Of a stretch of DNA of 64,000 nucleotides, positions 1 to 9,250 are shown piece after piece (position 1 is the stretch's first letter; the number at the start of each line of letters is the position of its first letter). The position numbers and the translations under genes were made by a program. The notes beneath the pieces were generated by a model, which was given only the letters and a program-made list of their open reading frames with translations, was not told the DNA's origin and did not search any database. The stretch spans positions 126,095-190,094 of the forward strand of contig JAURNW010000024.1 in assembly GCA_030829985.1 (NCBI GenBank), read 5' to 3'. Source of the DNA: Gammaproteobacteria bacterium (GTDB lineage: Bacteria > Pseudomonadota > Gammaproteobacteria > Eutrophobiales > Eutrophobiaceae).

Positions 1-392
1 GTGATTACAAGTCCAGTACCTATGCTGTATTTGCAACATTGATGTTAGCGAAAATCACAGCCGAAGCGGGCAATCTCGAACAAGCTGAAACTCATTTAAG
101 ATGGGTACTAAAAAATACTAAACAGGCTGAAGTTGAGCATATTGCCCGATTACGTCTGGCTCGAGTATTGATTGCAGAAGACAAACTGGACGATGCAGAA
201 AAAACACTAAACATCAGCAATACCGGTGCATTTATTGCGCGCTATGAAGAATTGCGCGGCGACATATACGCAAAGCAGGGAAAAGCTGAGGAAGCACGAC
301 AAGCCTATGAAAAATCTCTCGTAAACACCCAGGCGTCTGCAGAGGCACAAGCGGTTTTACAAATGAAACTCGAAAACCTGGGTAGAAGTTAA
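1..392 (+). CDS. yfgM: YfgM-like ancillary SecYEG translocon subunit, 5' truncated by window edge
   Basis: The frame is open from base 3, without a start codon inside the window, so only the C-terminal part (about 129 residues) is seen. It reads as alternating amphipathic helices typical of tetratricopeptide-like proteins, with repeated patterns such as LRLARVLIAEDKLDDAEKTL and EELRGDIYAKQGKAEEARQAY. YfgM is a membrane-anchored periplasmic TPR protein that associates with the Sec translocon and periplasmic chaperones; its N-terminal membrane helix lies outside the window. The stop is followed after one base by bamB, the conserved order yfgM-bamB-der. The assignment rests on the TPR-like pattern plus this context. 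Confidence 0.85.
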   Translation, partial: DYKSSTYAVFATLMLAKITAEAGNLEQAETHLRWVLKNTKQAEVEHIARLRLARVLIAEDKLDDAEKTLNISNTGAFIARYEELRGDIYAKQGKAEEARQAYEKSLVNTQASAEAQAVLQMKLENLGRS

Positions 393-393
393 T

Positions 394-1713
394 TTGTTTA
401 CTACCTTGCGTACTTTAGCACTGCTGCTCATTTTATCCCTCTGCACTGGTTGTGGCGCTGGAGAGGTGATAAAAGAAATTATGGGCAACGATAGCGATAA
501 TGCTGAACCACCAACCCCCCTGACTGATATCGTTGCAACCGCCGATCTGAAAAAAGTGTGGTCACAAAACATCGTAAAAGGTACTGATGAACTCTTCATC
601 AAACTGGCACCGGTTATTTTAGGTGAACAAATCTTTATTGCTGATACCCGCGGCGATATCGCATCGCTCTATGCTGATACCGGAAAAAAAATCTGGCGCA
701 TTGATAGCGACCTGCCCATTACAGGTGGCCCCGGAGCGGATGAAAATCTGGTTCTGGTTGGTTCAAGCGAAGGTGATGTACTGGCTTTGGCTAATGATAC
801 CGGCGACGAAATCTGGCGTTCAAAAGTATCCAGCGAAATACTATCTTCGCCCAGAGAGTCCGATGCTGTTGTCATCATTAGAACCATAGATGGAAAAATC
901 TTTGCAATCGATGCAACTAATGGTGAGCGTCTCTGGATCTATGATCGGTCTGTCCCTACTTTAACGCTACGTGGAACCAGCACACCGGTGATATCACGCG
1001 GACTGGTTATCGTCGGTTTTGATGGCGGTCGCGTTACGGCGCTGGAGCTAAAAACAGGAAAACTGATCTGGGAAACCAAAGTTGCCATCTCCCGTGGTAG
1101 AAGCGAACTTGAAAGAATGGTGGATATCGATTCGCAACCGTTAATCATTGGCGACACTATCTACGTCACTACGTTTCAGGCTAATGTAACGGCATTATCG
1201 TTAGATAGGGGTCAAGTATTATGGCAGCGTGATATTTCCTCACATTCTGAATTAGGTGCGGATGATGAAAATCTTTATGTCACTGATCATGAGGGGAATG
1301 TCTGGGCTATTGATCGTTTCTCCGGTACATCAGTCTGGAAACAGGAAAAACTCGCACACAGAAAAGTGACCGGTCCTGCAATCCTTGGTGACAAGGTTGT
1401 TGTTGGTGACTTCGAGGGTTATTTACATTGGTTAGACATTACAACAGGTGACTTTACAGCGCGCGTTGAAGTTGAAGAAGATCCAATACTGACTAAACCC
1501 ATAGTTTCAAATGATATGCTGTTCGCCTATTCCAGCGGCGGCAGACTCGCAGCTTACACCTATGTGAACAATGGTGTTTCTGGCAGACCAAATAAACCGG
1601 TACCAAAAGAAGCTGTCGAAACAGTAACCCAGGAACCTGAAGAGGTAAAAGAAGAACGCTCTTTCTTTGGGAAAATCCTGAATGTTTTCTCGAGTGATGA
1701 CGAAGAAGAATAA
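394..1713 (+). CDS. bamB: Outer membrane assembly lipoprotein BamB
   Basis: BamB is the beta-propeller lipoprotein of the BAM complex, which inserts beta-barrel proteins into the outer membrane. The 439-residue product begins with a lipoprotein signal (hydrophobic LALLLILSL, then CTGC with Cys20 the probable lipidated residue). It contains repeated PQQ-type propeller blades: DTGKKIWRI, DTGDEIWRS, TNGERLWIY, KTGKLIWET, DRGQVLWQR, FSGTSVWKQ. The start is TTG at 394, the only start placing the signal peptide correctly, with a weak GGGTAGAAG just upstream. It is longer than E. coli BamB (392 aa) because of an acidic, low-complexity C-terminal tail of roughly 50 residues. It is co-transcribed with yfgM and der. 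Confidence 0.95.
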   Translation: MFTTLRTLALLLILSLCTGCGAGEVIKEIMGNDSDNAEPPTPLTDIVATADLKKVWSQNIVKGTDELFIKLAPVILGEQIFIADTRGDIASLYADTGKKIWRIDSDLPITGGPGADENLVLVGSSEGDVLALANDTGDEIWRSKVSSEILSSPRESDAVVIIRTIDGKIFAIDATNGERLWIYDRSVPTLTLRGTSTPVISRGLVIVGFDGGRVTALELKTGKLIWETKVAISRGRSELERMVDIDSQPLIIGDTIYVTTFQANVTALSLDRGQVLWQRDISSHSELGADDENLYVTDHEGNVWAIDRFSGTSVWKQEKLAHRKVTGPAILGDKVVVGDFEGYLHWLDITTGDFTARVEVEEDPILTKPIVSNDMLFAYSSGGRLAAYTYVNNGVSGRPNKPVPKEAVETVTQEPEEVKEERSFFGKILNVFSSDDEEE

Positions 1714-1767
1714 ACTGTCTTCGCTATTATTGATGAATTCATCAACCACAAAAATCTAGTACAAACT

Positions 1768-3165
1768 ATGAAACCAGTTATCGCTATCGTTGGTCGTCCC
1801 AACGTTGGCAAGTCTACGTTTTTCAATCGCCTCACCTCAAGCCGTGATGCCCTGGTGGCTGATCGTCCCGGGGTAACGCGTGATCGTCAGTATGGCGTGA
1901 TGCATCATAACGACCGATCGTTTTTGATCATTGATACGGGCGGTATTGGTGAAGAAGATCATGACAGTCAGGATGTGGCTAATTTAATGACTGAGCAATC
2001 CATGCTGGCAGCTAGTGAAGCGTCAGTGTTGATCTGGATTGTCGATGGCCGAGATGGACTGACACATGTTGATGAAATATTGGCCACAGAATTTCGCAAA
2101 TTAAACAAACCAATATATCTGGCTGTTAATAAAATCGAAGGTTATGAAGCCGACCTTACCACCAGTGATTTCTATCGGCTTGGTACAGACTCTATTTGGC
2201 CGATCTCATCCAAACGTGGTGACGGCGTACCTCATTTACTTGATGCCATTATTAAAAACATTCCTGCAACTGATGACGAAGAAGTTGAAGAATTGGAAGG
2301 TCTCGCTATTTCGGTTTTAGGCCGACCCAATGTTGGTAAATCAACATTGATAAATCGCATGTTGGGTGAAGAACGCGTACTTACTTTTGATCATCCCGGC
2401 ACAACCCGCGACAGTATTAAAATACCTTTCGAAAAAAATGGTAAAGATTACATCCTGATTGATACCGCTGGCGTGCGCAGAAAAAGCAAAGTGCATGACA
2501 TGGTTGAAAAATTCAGCATCCTGAAATCATTTGATGCAATTAATGCGGCAAAAATAATAATTCTTGTACTTGATGCCAGTGAAGGCGTGACAGAACAGGA
2601 TACAACGCTATTAGGAATGATCGAAGATAGCGGCAAGTCACTTATTATTGCTGTGAATAAATGGGATGGCATGGAAACCTCGGACAAGGAACGGGTAAAG
2701 GACTTATTGTCACGCAAATTCAGTTTTATTGATTATGCTCAATACCATTTCATCTCGGCACTGCATGGCACCGGCGTTGGTAATTTATTCAAAACCATAA
2801 ATAAGATAGAAAAATCTCTGGATTTCAATATATCAACATCAGACATGACTGAAATTCTTGAAGATGCCGTTGCTAAACATCCACCACACATGGTGAATGG
2901 TCGACGAATAAAACTACGCTATGCCCACATAGGCGGTACCGATCCAATCCGCGTCATTATTCATGGCAACCAGACTGACAAAGTACCCGATGCCTACAAA
3001 CGCTATCTGGCAAGTGTATTTCGTAAACGTTTAAAATTAGTTGGCACAAATGTATTGGTTGATTTCAAACAAGGCGACAATCCATTCAAAGGCAAAAAGA
3101 ATATCTTAACCCAAAGACAAGTCGCTAAACGTCGACGCTTAATGTCGCATGTTAAAAAACGTTAA
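1768..3165 (+). CDS. der: Ribosome biogenesis GTPase Der (EngA)
   Basis: Der is an essential double-GTPase needed for 50S subunit maturation. The 465-residue product has two tandem G domains, each with a GRPNVGKS P-loop (at residues 9-16 and 185-192). The G3 motifs are DTGG and DTAG, and the G4 motifs are NKIE and NKWD. A C-terminal KH-like domain follows (PPHMVNGRRIKLRYAHIGG region) with a basic tail ending in KKR. Length is near the family norm. NKIE instead of the usual NKxD in the first G domain is a variation also found in Der homologues. It follows bamB by 54 bp in the usual order. Confidence 0.97.
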   Translation: MKPVIAIVGRPNVGKSTFFNRLTSSRDALVADRPGVTRDRQYGVMHHNDRSFLIIDTGGIGEEDHDSQDVANLMTEQSMLAASEASVLIWIVDGRDGLTHVDEILATEFRKLNKPIYLAVNKIEGYEADLTTSDFYRLGTDSIWPISSKRGDGVPHLLDAIIKNIPATDDEEVEELEGLAISVLGRPNVGKSTLINRMLGEERVLTFDHPGTTRDSIKIPFEKNGKDYILIDTAGVRRKSKVHDMVEKFSILKSFDAINAAKIIILVLDASEGVTEQDTTLLGMIEDSGKSLIIAVNKWDGMETSDKERVKDLLSRKFSFIDYAQYHFISALHGTGVGNLFKTINKIEKSLDFNISTSDMTEILEDAVAKHPPHMVNGRRIKLRYAHIGGTDPIRVIIHGNQTDKVPDAYKRYLASVFRKRLKLVGTNVLVDFKQGDNPFKGKKNILTQRQVAKRRRLMSHVKKR

Positions 3166-3231
3166 GTTCTATTTTAAACCCTGAAACCTTTTTTGTGTTG
3201 AATCATACTTCGACACCTTGTTATCTCTAGC

Positions 3232-3615
3232 CTAGAACATAGCGTTATCATTTTTAGATTCCCGGGGTATTGATTGTATTGAATCCCAATGTTCAACTAT
3301 TTTTCCGCTTTCATCAAAACGAAAAAAATCCATCGTCACATAGTGTTCATTTCCGGGCCAGGTCTGATGCGTATGAAGCGCAACCAGATCACCCTCACCA
3401 ATAGCGCGTACAAACTCAATATCTTTATCAGGATAGTCCTTTGCCATTTTATCAAAGTAATCAATAAAACCCTGTTTACCCTCGGCAACTGCAGGATTGT
3501 GCTGGATGTATACAGACCCGACATATTTCTCAACGGCCAAGGATGGATCGCCTAAATAGGCAGTGCGATAAAATTCAATTGCATTTTCTTTATTTGATTT
3601 CAGGTCGTGTTGCAT
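3232..3615 (-). CDS. SnoaL-like / NTF2-fold protein
   Basis: This 127-residue protein resembles the SnoaL-like group of the NTF2-like superfamily, small alpha+beta barrels that bind hydrophobic ligands. Visible features are an N-terminal helix (ENAIEFYRTAYLGDP), the characteristic YIQHNP motif near residue 52, a middle segment with EFVRAIGEGDLVALHTHQ, and a C-terminal DFFRFDESGKIVEHWD, the hallmark ending of the family. The catalytic role cannot be told from sequence. Many relatives are annotated only as predicted ester cyclases or SnoaL-domain proteins. It stands alone, convergent with der. Confidence 0.75.
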   Translation of the reverse strand: MQHDLKSNKENAIEFYRTAYLGDPSLAVEKYVGSVYIQHNPAVAEGKQGFIDYFDKMAKDYPDKDIEFVRAIGEGDLVALHTHQTWPGNEHYVTMDFFRFDESGKIVEHWDSIQSIPRESKNDNAMF

Positions 3616-3764
3616 CTCAAAATATTAATGAACGTGTGTGGTCTATATATAATATTTTATTAAATTTATCATCTCAAATACTTTTTACAGCGCACACAGT
3701 AGCGCCACTATCCCTGTAAATAAAGCATGTATTATGGAGTTGAAAGCCCTTTAGGTAATGTCTG

Positions 3765-3824
3765 AATGTCCGCTTTTTAACGTTCTAACTGTAACTCTCC
3801 GTTAGGCCAGAAGAAGTGGACATT
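3765..3824. repeat. Imperfect inverted repeat (hairpin-like intergenic element)
   Basis: The 11-bp arms aatgtccgctt (3765-3775) and aagtggacatt (3814-3824) are complementary apart from one G/T position, around a 38-base loop. The element lies in the gap between two leftward genes. It is not followed by a T-run, so a terminator is unlikely. It may be a copy of a dispersed intergenic repeat, but no second copy was noticed in this window. Confidence 0.4.
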
Positions 3825-3870
3825 AACGACAAAAAACCAGCATCGCGGTTTTGGAGTGATTTGTCAGACT

Positions 3871-4263
3871 TCATTTATTTCTCCATTCATGTTTGCTATC
3901 AAAATTTCTTTCTCCTGCCTTTTCAATTGAAGATATAAACGGACTAAATAAAAATAATATCAATACGATAAAACCAATGAAACCAACTGCTATTCTGTAT
4001 CCGATTTCTCGAGAAGCCTTACCTATAATTGCAGCCTTTATGAATTTTAAGTGTAAAAAAAGGTGGGTAGTAATAATGATTAAAAAACATACAGAAATGT
4101 AAAAATGAATATCTCCCCACTCATGACGAGTAAGCCCCCAAATGGTTGCTGCTCCACTTTTAGGAGGTAATGAAAATTTAATTAATGCACCGGTAGAGAT
4201 TAAAGCAGACAGACCAATAAATGACAGCAAATCAATTAGTTTTATGAGGTTAGCTTTATTCAT
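3871..4263 (-). CDS. DUF4405-like four-helix membrane protein
   Basis: The 130-residue protein has about four hydrophobic segments (around residues 9-30, 50-70, 88-108 and a shorter one between). The motif WGLTRHEWGDIHFYISV, followed by HLFLHLKF, places histidines within or beside helices 2 and 3, as in DUF4405 proteins, which resemble the haem-binding core of cytochrome b561-type proteins. Haem binding is inference. A possible partner for small cytochromes is not adjacent. The gene is a single unit on the minus strand with the dehydrogenase block starting 465 bp away in the opposite direction. Confidence 0.65.
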   Translation of the reverse strand: MNKANLIKLIDLLSFIGLSALISTGALIKFSLPPKSGAATIWGLTRHEWGDIHFYISVCFLIIITTHLFLHLKFIKAAIIGKASREIGYRIAVGFIGFIVLILFLFSPFISSIEKAGERNFDSKHEWRNK

Positions 4264-4728
4264 TGTATTAGATGCCTAACATATTAATCTATGGGTTCAA
4301 TTTACATTTCCACAACGTCTGCTTTGGTTGTTAGCTGAATACTAACATTTTAATTAATTACTATAAGCAGACTTGCTTAATACCATTACATATTGCTTTT
4401 CTGTGTCTCATAAAGATGAACTCTTTTTCCACGAACCTACTCCAAATCAGGTGTGTGTTATCACCTCTCTTTACATTAGGTACAGGAACTGATGGGTCAT
4501 AAGAACAATTGTGCGTTTGCACTATGACTATCATTACTTATAACTAAAGGAAAATAATTTAACGGCATAACAAAATGACTTGCTGCAAAAATATAAACTA
4601 TAATTTAAATGAGTAGATATCAGCTATAAAGATATTTATACTGAAATTGTTTTCTGAATTACATACAGGGCTACTGTCTTTTACATCAGGTCTCTGCCGA
4701 TATATCACTACATAATGGTATAACGATA
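4264..4728. other. 465-bp gene-free divergent intergenic region
   Basis: This AT-rich region separates the leftward DUF4405-like gene from the rightward dehydrogenase operon and must hold the promoters of both. I see no open frame with a ribosome binding site. A short hairpin candidate (AGGTG at 4449-4453 with CACCT at 4462-4466) is the only structure noted. No confident -35/-10 pair could be picked. Confidence 0.5.
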
Positions 4729-5286
4729 ATGAAAAAAAAATATCTTAATCGTAGAGAATTTCTCTGCAACAGCAGCAAAGCACTTGCAGGAGTTGTTGTT
4801 GCCTCTTCTGGCGTCGTCTCTCTTGTCTTCCCTGCAACAGGCTGGTCTGCAGCGCTTACTATTCTTAATGAACATGAAAGTAAAACATTGCTTTACATGA
4901 CACGCTTGTTATATCCGCATGATGCTATCGAAGATAAATTCTATGCTGTTGTCGTAAAAGCACTCGATACAGATGCGAGTGCAGATGAAAAAACTGCACA
5001 GCAACTCAAGAACGGGGTGAAAGATATCGACCAACTTGCTCAGGGTAACTGGAGCGAGCTATCGGCTGATAAACGCAGCGCCGTACTGAAAAAAATCGAA
5101 GACACTGCTTTTTTTCAACAAGTTCGATCTAAATGCGTTACCGGAATTTATAATAATAAAGAACTATGGGAACACTTCGGCTACGAAGGTGCTTCTACTA
5201 AACATGGTGGTTATATAAATCGTGGTTTTGATGATCTGGATTGGTTGCCACAACCACCGGAATCTGCCAGTCCTAAAGCACGATAA
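4729..5286 (+). CDS. Tat-exported small subunit of a GMC-type dehydrogenase (gluconate 2-dehydrogenase subunit 3-like)
   Basis: The 185-residue protein begins with a twin-arginine signal (NRREFLCNSSKALAG, Arg8-Arg9) and a hydrophobic core, indicating folded export through Tat. The mature part starts with ALTILNEHESKTLLYMTRLLYPHD, the pattern of the gluconate 2-dehydrogenase subunit 3 family. Those small proteins accompany the flavoprotein subunit and carry it across the membrane, since the flavoprotein lacks its own signal. The next gene, 19 bp downstream, is such a flavoprotein without a signal peptide, which fits this hitch-hiker arrangement. The substrate is unknown. Confidence 0.8.
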   Translation: MKKKYLNRREFLCNSSKALAGVVVASSGVVSLVFPATGWSAALTILNEHESKTLLYMTRLLYPHDAIEDKFYAVVVKALDTDASADEKTAQQLKNGVKDIDQLAQGNWSELSADKRSAVLKKIEDTAFFQQVRSKCVTGIYNNKELWEHFGYEGASTKHGGYINRGFDDLDWLPQPPESASPKAR

Positions 5287-5305
5287 AAATTAGGGGAGAA
5301 CTCTC

Positions 5306-6874
5306 TTGGCTAATCTCGACTTAAACGATAACACAGCAGTTGTCATTATTGGTTCAGGTGCCGGTGGCGGCACACTTGCAAATGAACTGTGTCAGAAAGG
5401 AATCAAGGTTGTCTTGCTTGAAGCAGGCAAACACCTCAGCATCAGTGATTTTGTTAATGACGAATGGCCTTCCTTCAGTCAACTGGCCTGGTTAGATAAA
5501 CGTACAACTTCTGGCGATTGGCGCGTTGCCAAAGACTTTCCGAACCTGCCCGCATGGATTTGTAAGACGGTTGGTGGTACGACGACGCATTGGGCAGGCG
5601 CTAGTCTACGAATTCAGGATCATGAATTTAGAGCAGAAACACATTATGGAAAAATAGATGACGCTAATTTAATTGATTGGCCTATAACGTTGAAAGATCT
5701 TGAACCTTACTATGCTAGGGCGGAAGATAAGATGGGCGTCACACGTACGAATGGCATTCCCGGTCTTCCTGGTAATAACAATTTCAAGGTCATGTATGCC
5801 GGTGCGAAAAAGCTCGGCTATAAGGAAGTACATACTGGTCGTATGGCGATCAACAGCCGTCCACGCAACGGTAGAGCAGCCTGTCAGCAAATCGGTTTTT
5901 GTTTTCAAGGCTGTAAATCCGGTGCTAAATGGTCAACCTTATATACTGAGATACCCGCAGCGGAAGCTACTGGTAATCTGGACTTACGTTCTGAATCTCA
6001 TGTCTTACAGATTAAACACGATGCTGAGGGGAAAGTGAGCGGTGTCTTGTATGCAGATAAAGATGGTAATCAACATCTACAAAAAGCACGCATCGTTTGC
6101 GTCGCTGGTAATTCAATCGAGTCACCACGTTTGTTATTAAACTCTGCCAGTTCTTTGTTTCCTGATGGCCTTGCAAACTCTTCCGGACAGGTCGGTAGAA
6201 ATTATATGCGACACACTACCGGTTCGGTTTATGCGACATTTGAAAAACCGGTGCATATGTATCGCGGTACGACCATGGCCGGTATCATTGCTGATGAAAA
6301 TCGACACGACACCAGTAGAGGTTTTGCCGGCGGTTACGAAATGGAAACCTTGTCACTTGGCTTGCCGTTCATGGCCGCGTTTCTTGATCCTGGTGCATCA
6401 GGTAAAAAATTCAGTGATGCACTGGAAGACTATGATCATATGGCTGGCATGTGGATCGTTGGCGAGGACATGCCACAGAAAAAGAATCGCGTCACACTAC
6501 ATGCAACGGAAAAAGATCAGCATGGCCAACCGATCCCTAATGTTCACTTTGATGATCATAAGAACGATATCGCTATGCGTAATCATGCTTATAAACAAGG
6601 TACGATGGTCTATGAAGCAGCGGGAGCAAAAACGGTTTGGGAAACACCGCCCTACCCTTCAACCCATAATCTCGGCACTAATCGCATGAGTGCTAAAGCA
6701 TCTGAAGGTGTGTGTAATGGTTTTGGTCAAACACATGATATTAAAAATTTATTTATATCAGATGGCAGTCAATTCACAACCGGTGCAGCAGAAAACCCTA
6801 CACTAACAATTGTCACGTTGGCCATTCGACAGGCTGATTACATTGCAGAACAGATGGCTAAGAAAACCATATAA
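5306..6874 (+). CDS. GMC-family FAD-dependent dehydrogenase, large subunit
   Basis: The 522-residue flavoprotein starts at TTG 5306 behind a good AGGGGAG site. It has the N-terminal dinucleotide-binding fold VIIGSGAGGGTLANEL followed by VVLLEAG, a GGTTTHWAG segment typical of GMC/gluconate-dehydrogenase flavoproteins, and a Cys-rich CQQIGFCFQGC stretch. The C-terminal GMC block has STHNLGTNRMS and, near the end, AAENPTLTIVTLAIR. Related enzymes oxidise sugars, sugar acids or alcohols in the periplasm and pass electrons to a cytochrome c subunit. No cytochrome gene lies nearby, so the electron acceptor and substrate are open. It probably depends on the upstream Tat-signal protein for export. 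Confidence 0.88.
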   Translation: MANLDLNDNTAVVIIGSGAGGGTLANELCQKGIKVVLLEAGKHLSISDFVNDEWPSFSQLAWLDKRTTSGDWRVAKDFPNLPAWICKTVGGTTTHWAGASLRIQDHEFRAETHYGKIDDANLIDWPITLKDLEPYYARAEDKMGVTRTNGIPGLPGNNNFKVMYAGAKKLGYKEVHTGRMAINSRPRNGRAACQQIGFCFQGCKSGAKWSTLYTEIPAAEATGNLDLRSESHVLQIKHDAEGKVSGVLYADKDGNQHLQKARIVCVAGNSIESPRLLLNSASSLFPDGLANSSGQVGRNYMRHTTGSVYATFEKPVHMYRGTTMAGIIADENRHDTSRGFAGGYEMETLSLGLPFMAAFLDPGASGKKFSDALEDYDHMAGMWIVGEDMPQKKNRVTLHATEKDQHGQPIPNVHFDDHKNDIAMRNHAYKQGTMVYEAAGAKTVWETPPYPSTHNLGTNRMSAKASEGVCNGFGQTHDIKNLFISDGSQFTTGAAENPTLTIVTLAIRQADYIAEQMAKKTI

Positions 6875-6885
6875 GAATATTTACA

Positions 6886-8043
6886 TTAATATTGTAGCTG
6901 CACACCGAAAGTAAACAGATCGACATCCCTGCCGGCATAACCGCTAGCGTTGTTATCACCGCTGATAAAGTTAAAATTTAATTTCGCATTATTACCCGAG
7001 ATAACATAATTCGTACCGAACTCAACAGAGTCACTGGTTCTAGCATCACTAGGGTTATTTTCAACATACCTGAAATAAGGTTGAAATTTACCCCAACCAA
7101 TCACCTTCGGAATCAAGTAAGCAACAGTAGCAAAAATTGAATGCCCATCAAATAAACAAGAACAATCTGCTGATCCTGCTGCTGGTGGTGTGGCGAGTGT
7201 AAAATCAGAATGAAACTTTTTATATTCTGCCTCAACTGTAAAAACACCCCCATCATCTAAAATAGTCTCTGATAAAACATCAAAGGTATAACCAAAAAAG
7301 TCGCCTTGCTCAATTGAACTTCCCGAGCCACCGGATTGCTGTTGAAAGGCAAAGGCAAGCGTTAGCAGATTGCCTTGTTCACCAAAATAACTAGAACTTG
7401 AGTAATAGACTGGGTTAGATTCTATGTCTAGAAAACTGTAAGAAAGACGCGCGCTGTACAGTAAATGATTATCCTGATTACTCTGACCTTTCAAACCATC
7501 AAATATACCCAATGCATAATGTACTCTGCCCGTTGTACCCCAAAAAACACCGCCTTCACTTCGACCTAATGTGCCAGCACTAGCGCCGTAACCAGAAGGA
7601 AAAAGTGGCTGTGTATATTGGTTCCAATTTAGTGAATAAAAGGGACCGTTCTTATCAATTCGATCTGCCGGTACTAATGTTCGACCGATCCAAACATTAA
7701 TACTCGGATTAAATTCAAACCTTGCTATAGCATCCATCATAAATGTCCGTTGATGATTCTGCTTATCGGTATTCACATAAAACTTCAGGTATTTATGTAC
7801 TTGTGCTTCAAAATAGAATCGTATGCTATCAAAGGAAAATTCATTATTATTTTCGAAATCACTTTTTCTGGAATCAAGTTGCATTCTAATACCCGCGCCC
7901 GCAGTCAACCATAAGGTGTCACTATGCTCAAACTTGACACCGGCAATTACTGGCACAGTAAAAGTTAATGAAAGACTAACGATTAAAAAACATATAGTTC
8001 GCCGAAAGAGATTACCTCTATCAAGCGATTGTATTTCAATCAT
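6886..8043 (-). CDS. Outer membrane porin-like beta-barrel, paralogue A
   Basis: The 385-residue protein has a signal peptide ending near VIAG (about residue 35) and then alternating amphipathic strands with repeated aromatic girdles. It ends in the typical terminal aromatic ...FGVQLQY. The start of the mature part, KFEHSDTLWLTAGAGIRMQLDSRKS, resembles porin O/P-like families. The start codon follows AAGGAC. It is clearly homologous along its whole length to the next gene upstream. A CSC motif (codons at 7156-7164) is conserved in both copies. It is convergent with the GMC dehydrogenase, so a joint role in substrate uptake is only an inference. Confidence 0.75.
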   Translation of the reverse strand: MIEIQSLDRGNLFRRTICFLIVSLSLTFTVPVIAGVKFEHSDTLWLTAGAGIRMQLDSRKSDFENNNEFSFDSIRFYFEAQVHKYLKFYVNTDKQNHQRTFMMDAIARFEFNPSINVWIGRTLVPADRIDKNGPFYSLNWNQYTQPLFPSGYGASAGTLGRSEGGVFWGTTGRVHYALGIFDGLKGQSNQDNHLLYSARLSYSFLDIESNPVYYSSSSYFGEQGNLLTLAFAFQQQSGGSGSSIEQGDFFGYTFDVLSETILDDGGVFTVEAEYKKFHSDFTLATPPAAGSADCSCLFDGHSIFATVAYLIPKVIGWGKFQPYFRYVENNPSDARTSDSVEFGTNYVISGNNAKLNFNFISGDNNASGYAGRDVDLFTFGVQLQY

Positions 8044-8089
8044 TAGTCGTCCTTATGTTTGTTCATCGGTGACAACTTGAATTCACTTT

Positions 8090-9250
8090 TTAATATTGTA
8101 ACTGAATACCAAAAGTAATTTTATCTACGTCTCTACCGGCATAACCACTGGCATTGGTATCGCCGCTAACATAACTCAAATTCAGCTTGGCCATATGACC
8201 TTTAATAATATAGTTACTACCAACTTCAAAAGAATCACTTGATGTAGCGTTCGTTGGATTATTTTCAACATAACGAAAATAAGGCTGGAACTTGCCCACA
8301 CCAATAACCTTGGGATATAAGTAACTAACCGTAGCAAACACTGAGTCACCATCAAACAAACAAAAACAACCAGTCAAACCAGCGGTAGGTGGTGATGCGC
8401 TACTGTAGTCCGCATCAAAATCTTTATATTCTGCTTCAATTGTAACGACACCAATACCTGGAAGAACCGTCTCGGATAACAGGTCGATCGAGTAACCAAA
8501 ATAATCACCCTGCTCAACAGCACTACCGGTTCCGCCGTCCTGATTTTGTAAAGTAAGTGCAACTGTAAAGAGATTGCCTTGTTCGCCGAAGTAAGTAGAA
8601 CTAGTGTAATAACCGAAGTTGGATTCGACATTGAGAAAGTTGTAGGTTAATCGTGCAGCGTAAAGTTTATGATTGGATTGATTGCTAAAGCCCTTCAAGC
8701 CATCAACGATTCCAAGCGCATAATGAAACTTACCTGTTGTACCCCAGAACACACCACCTTCACCACGGCCGAGACTACCTGCTGCACCACCTGTCTCTGT
8801 AGGATATAGCGGCTGACGATATTGGATCCAGTTCATACCATAGAAAGGTCCACTCATACCGATACGATTGCCGGGAACAACCAGGCGGCCTAACCAAAGG
8901 TTAAAACCGGGATGCAATTCAAAACGCACCATGGCATCAATAAGATCGGTAGAGTCATGGTTTTGCTTATCGGTATTAATACTGAATTTCAGATATTTAT
9001 GTAATTGCGCAGCGATATAAACACGGATACTGTCGAAAGACACTTCGGAATTATTATCCAAATCACTTTTTCTGGAGTCGAGTTGCATCCTTGCACCGCC
9101 ACCGATACTTAACCAGACAGTGTCACTGTGTTCGAATTTTATACCTGCAGATACGGGAATCGAAATAAGACAAACAAGACATAAAATAAAACTTTGAAAT
9201 GCTCTTCCAAGCGGAGTCTTGCAGAATAATGGTTGCTGCTCATTGCTCAT
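8090..9250 (-). CDS. Outer membrane porin-like beta-barrel, paralogue B
   Basis: This is the tandem paralogue of the preceding gene: KFEHSDTVWLSIGGGARMQLDSRKS, NTDKQNHDST, GRGEGGVFWGTTGKFHYALG and KVIGVGKFQPYFRYVENNP all match its neighbour closely. I chose the ATG at 9250, preceded by AAGGGG, giving 386 residues and the same length as paralogue A, rather than the longer frame to 9337. It has a signal peptide ending around PVSAG and a C-terminal ITFGIQLQY. The Cys pair CFC (8360-8368) aligns with CSC of paralogue A. The pair arose by tandem duplication. Substrate is unknown. Confidence 0.75.
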   Translation of the reverse strand: MSNEQQPLFCKTPLGRAFQSFILCLVCLISIPVSAGIKFEHSDTVWLSIGGGARMQLDSRKSDLDNNSEVSFDSIRVYIAAQLHKYLKFSINTDKQNHDSTDLIDAMVRFELHPGFNLWLGRLVVPGNRIGMSGPFYGMNWIQYRQPLYPTETGGAAGSLGRGEGGVFWGTTGKFHYALGIVDGLKGFSNQSNHKLYAARLTYNFLNVESNFGYYTSSTYFGEQGNLFTVALTLQNQDGGTGSAVEQGDYFGYSIDLLSETVLPGIGVVTIEAEYKDFDADYSSASPPTAGLTGCFCLFDGDSVFATVSYLYPKVIGVGKFQPYFRYVENNPTNATSSDSFEVGSNYIIKGHMAKLNLSYVSGDTNASGYAGRDVDKITFGIQLQY

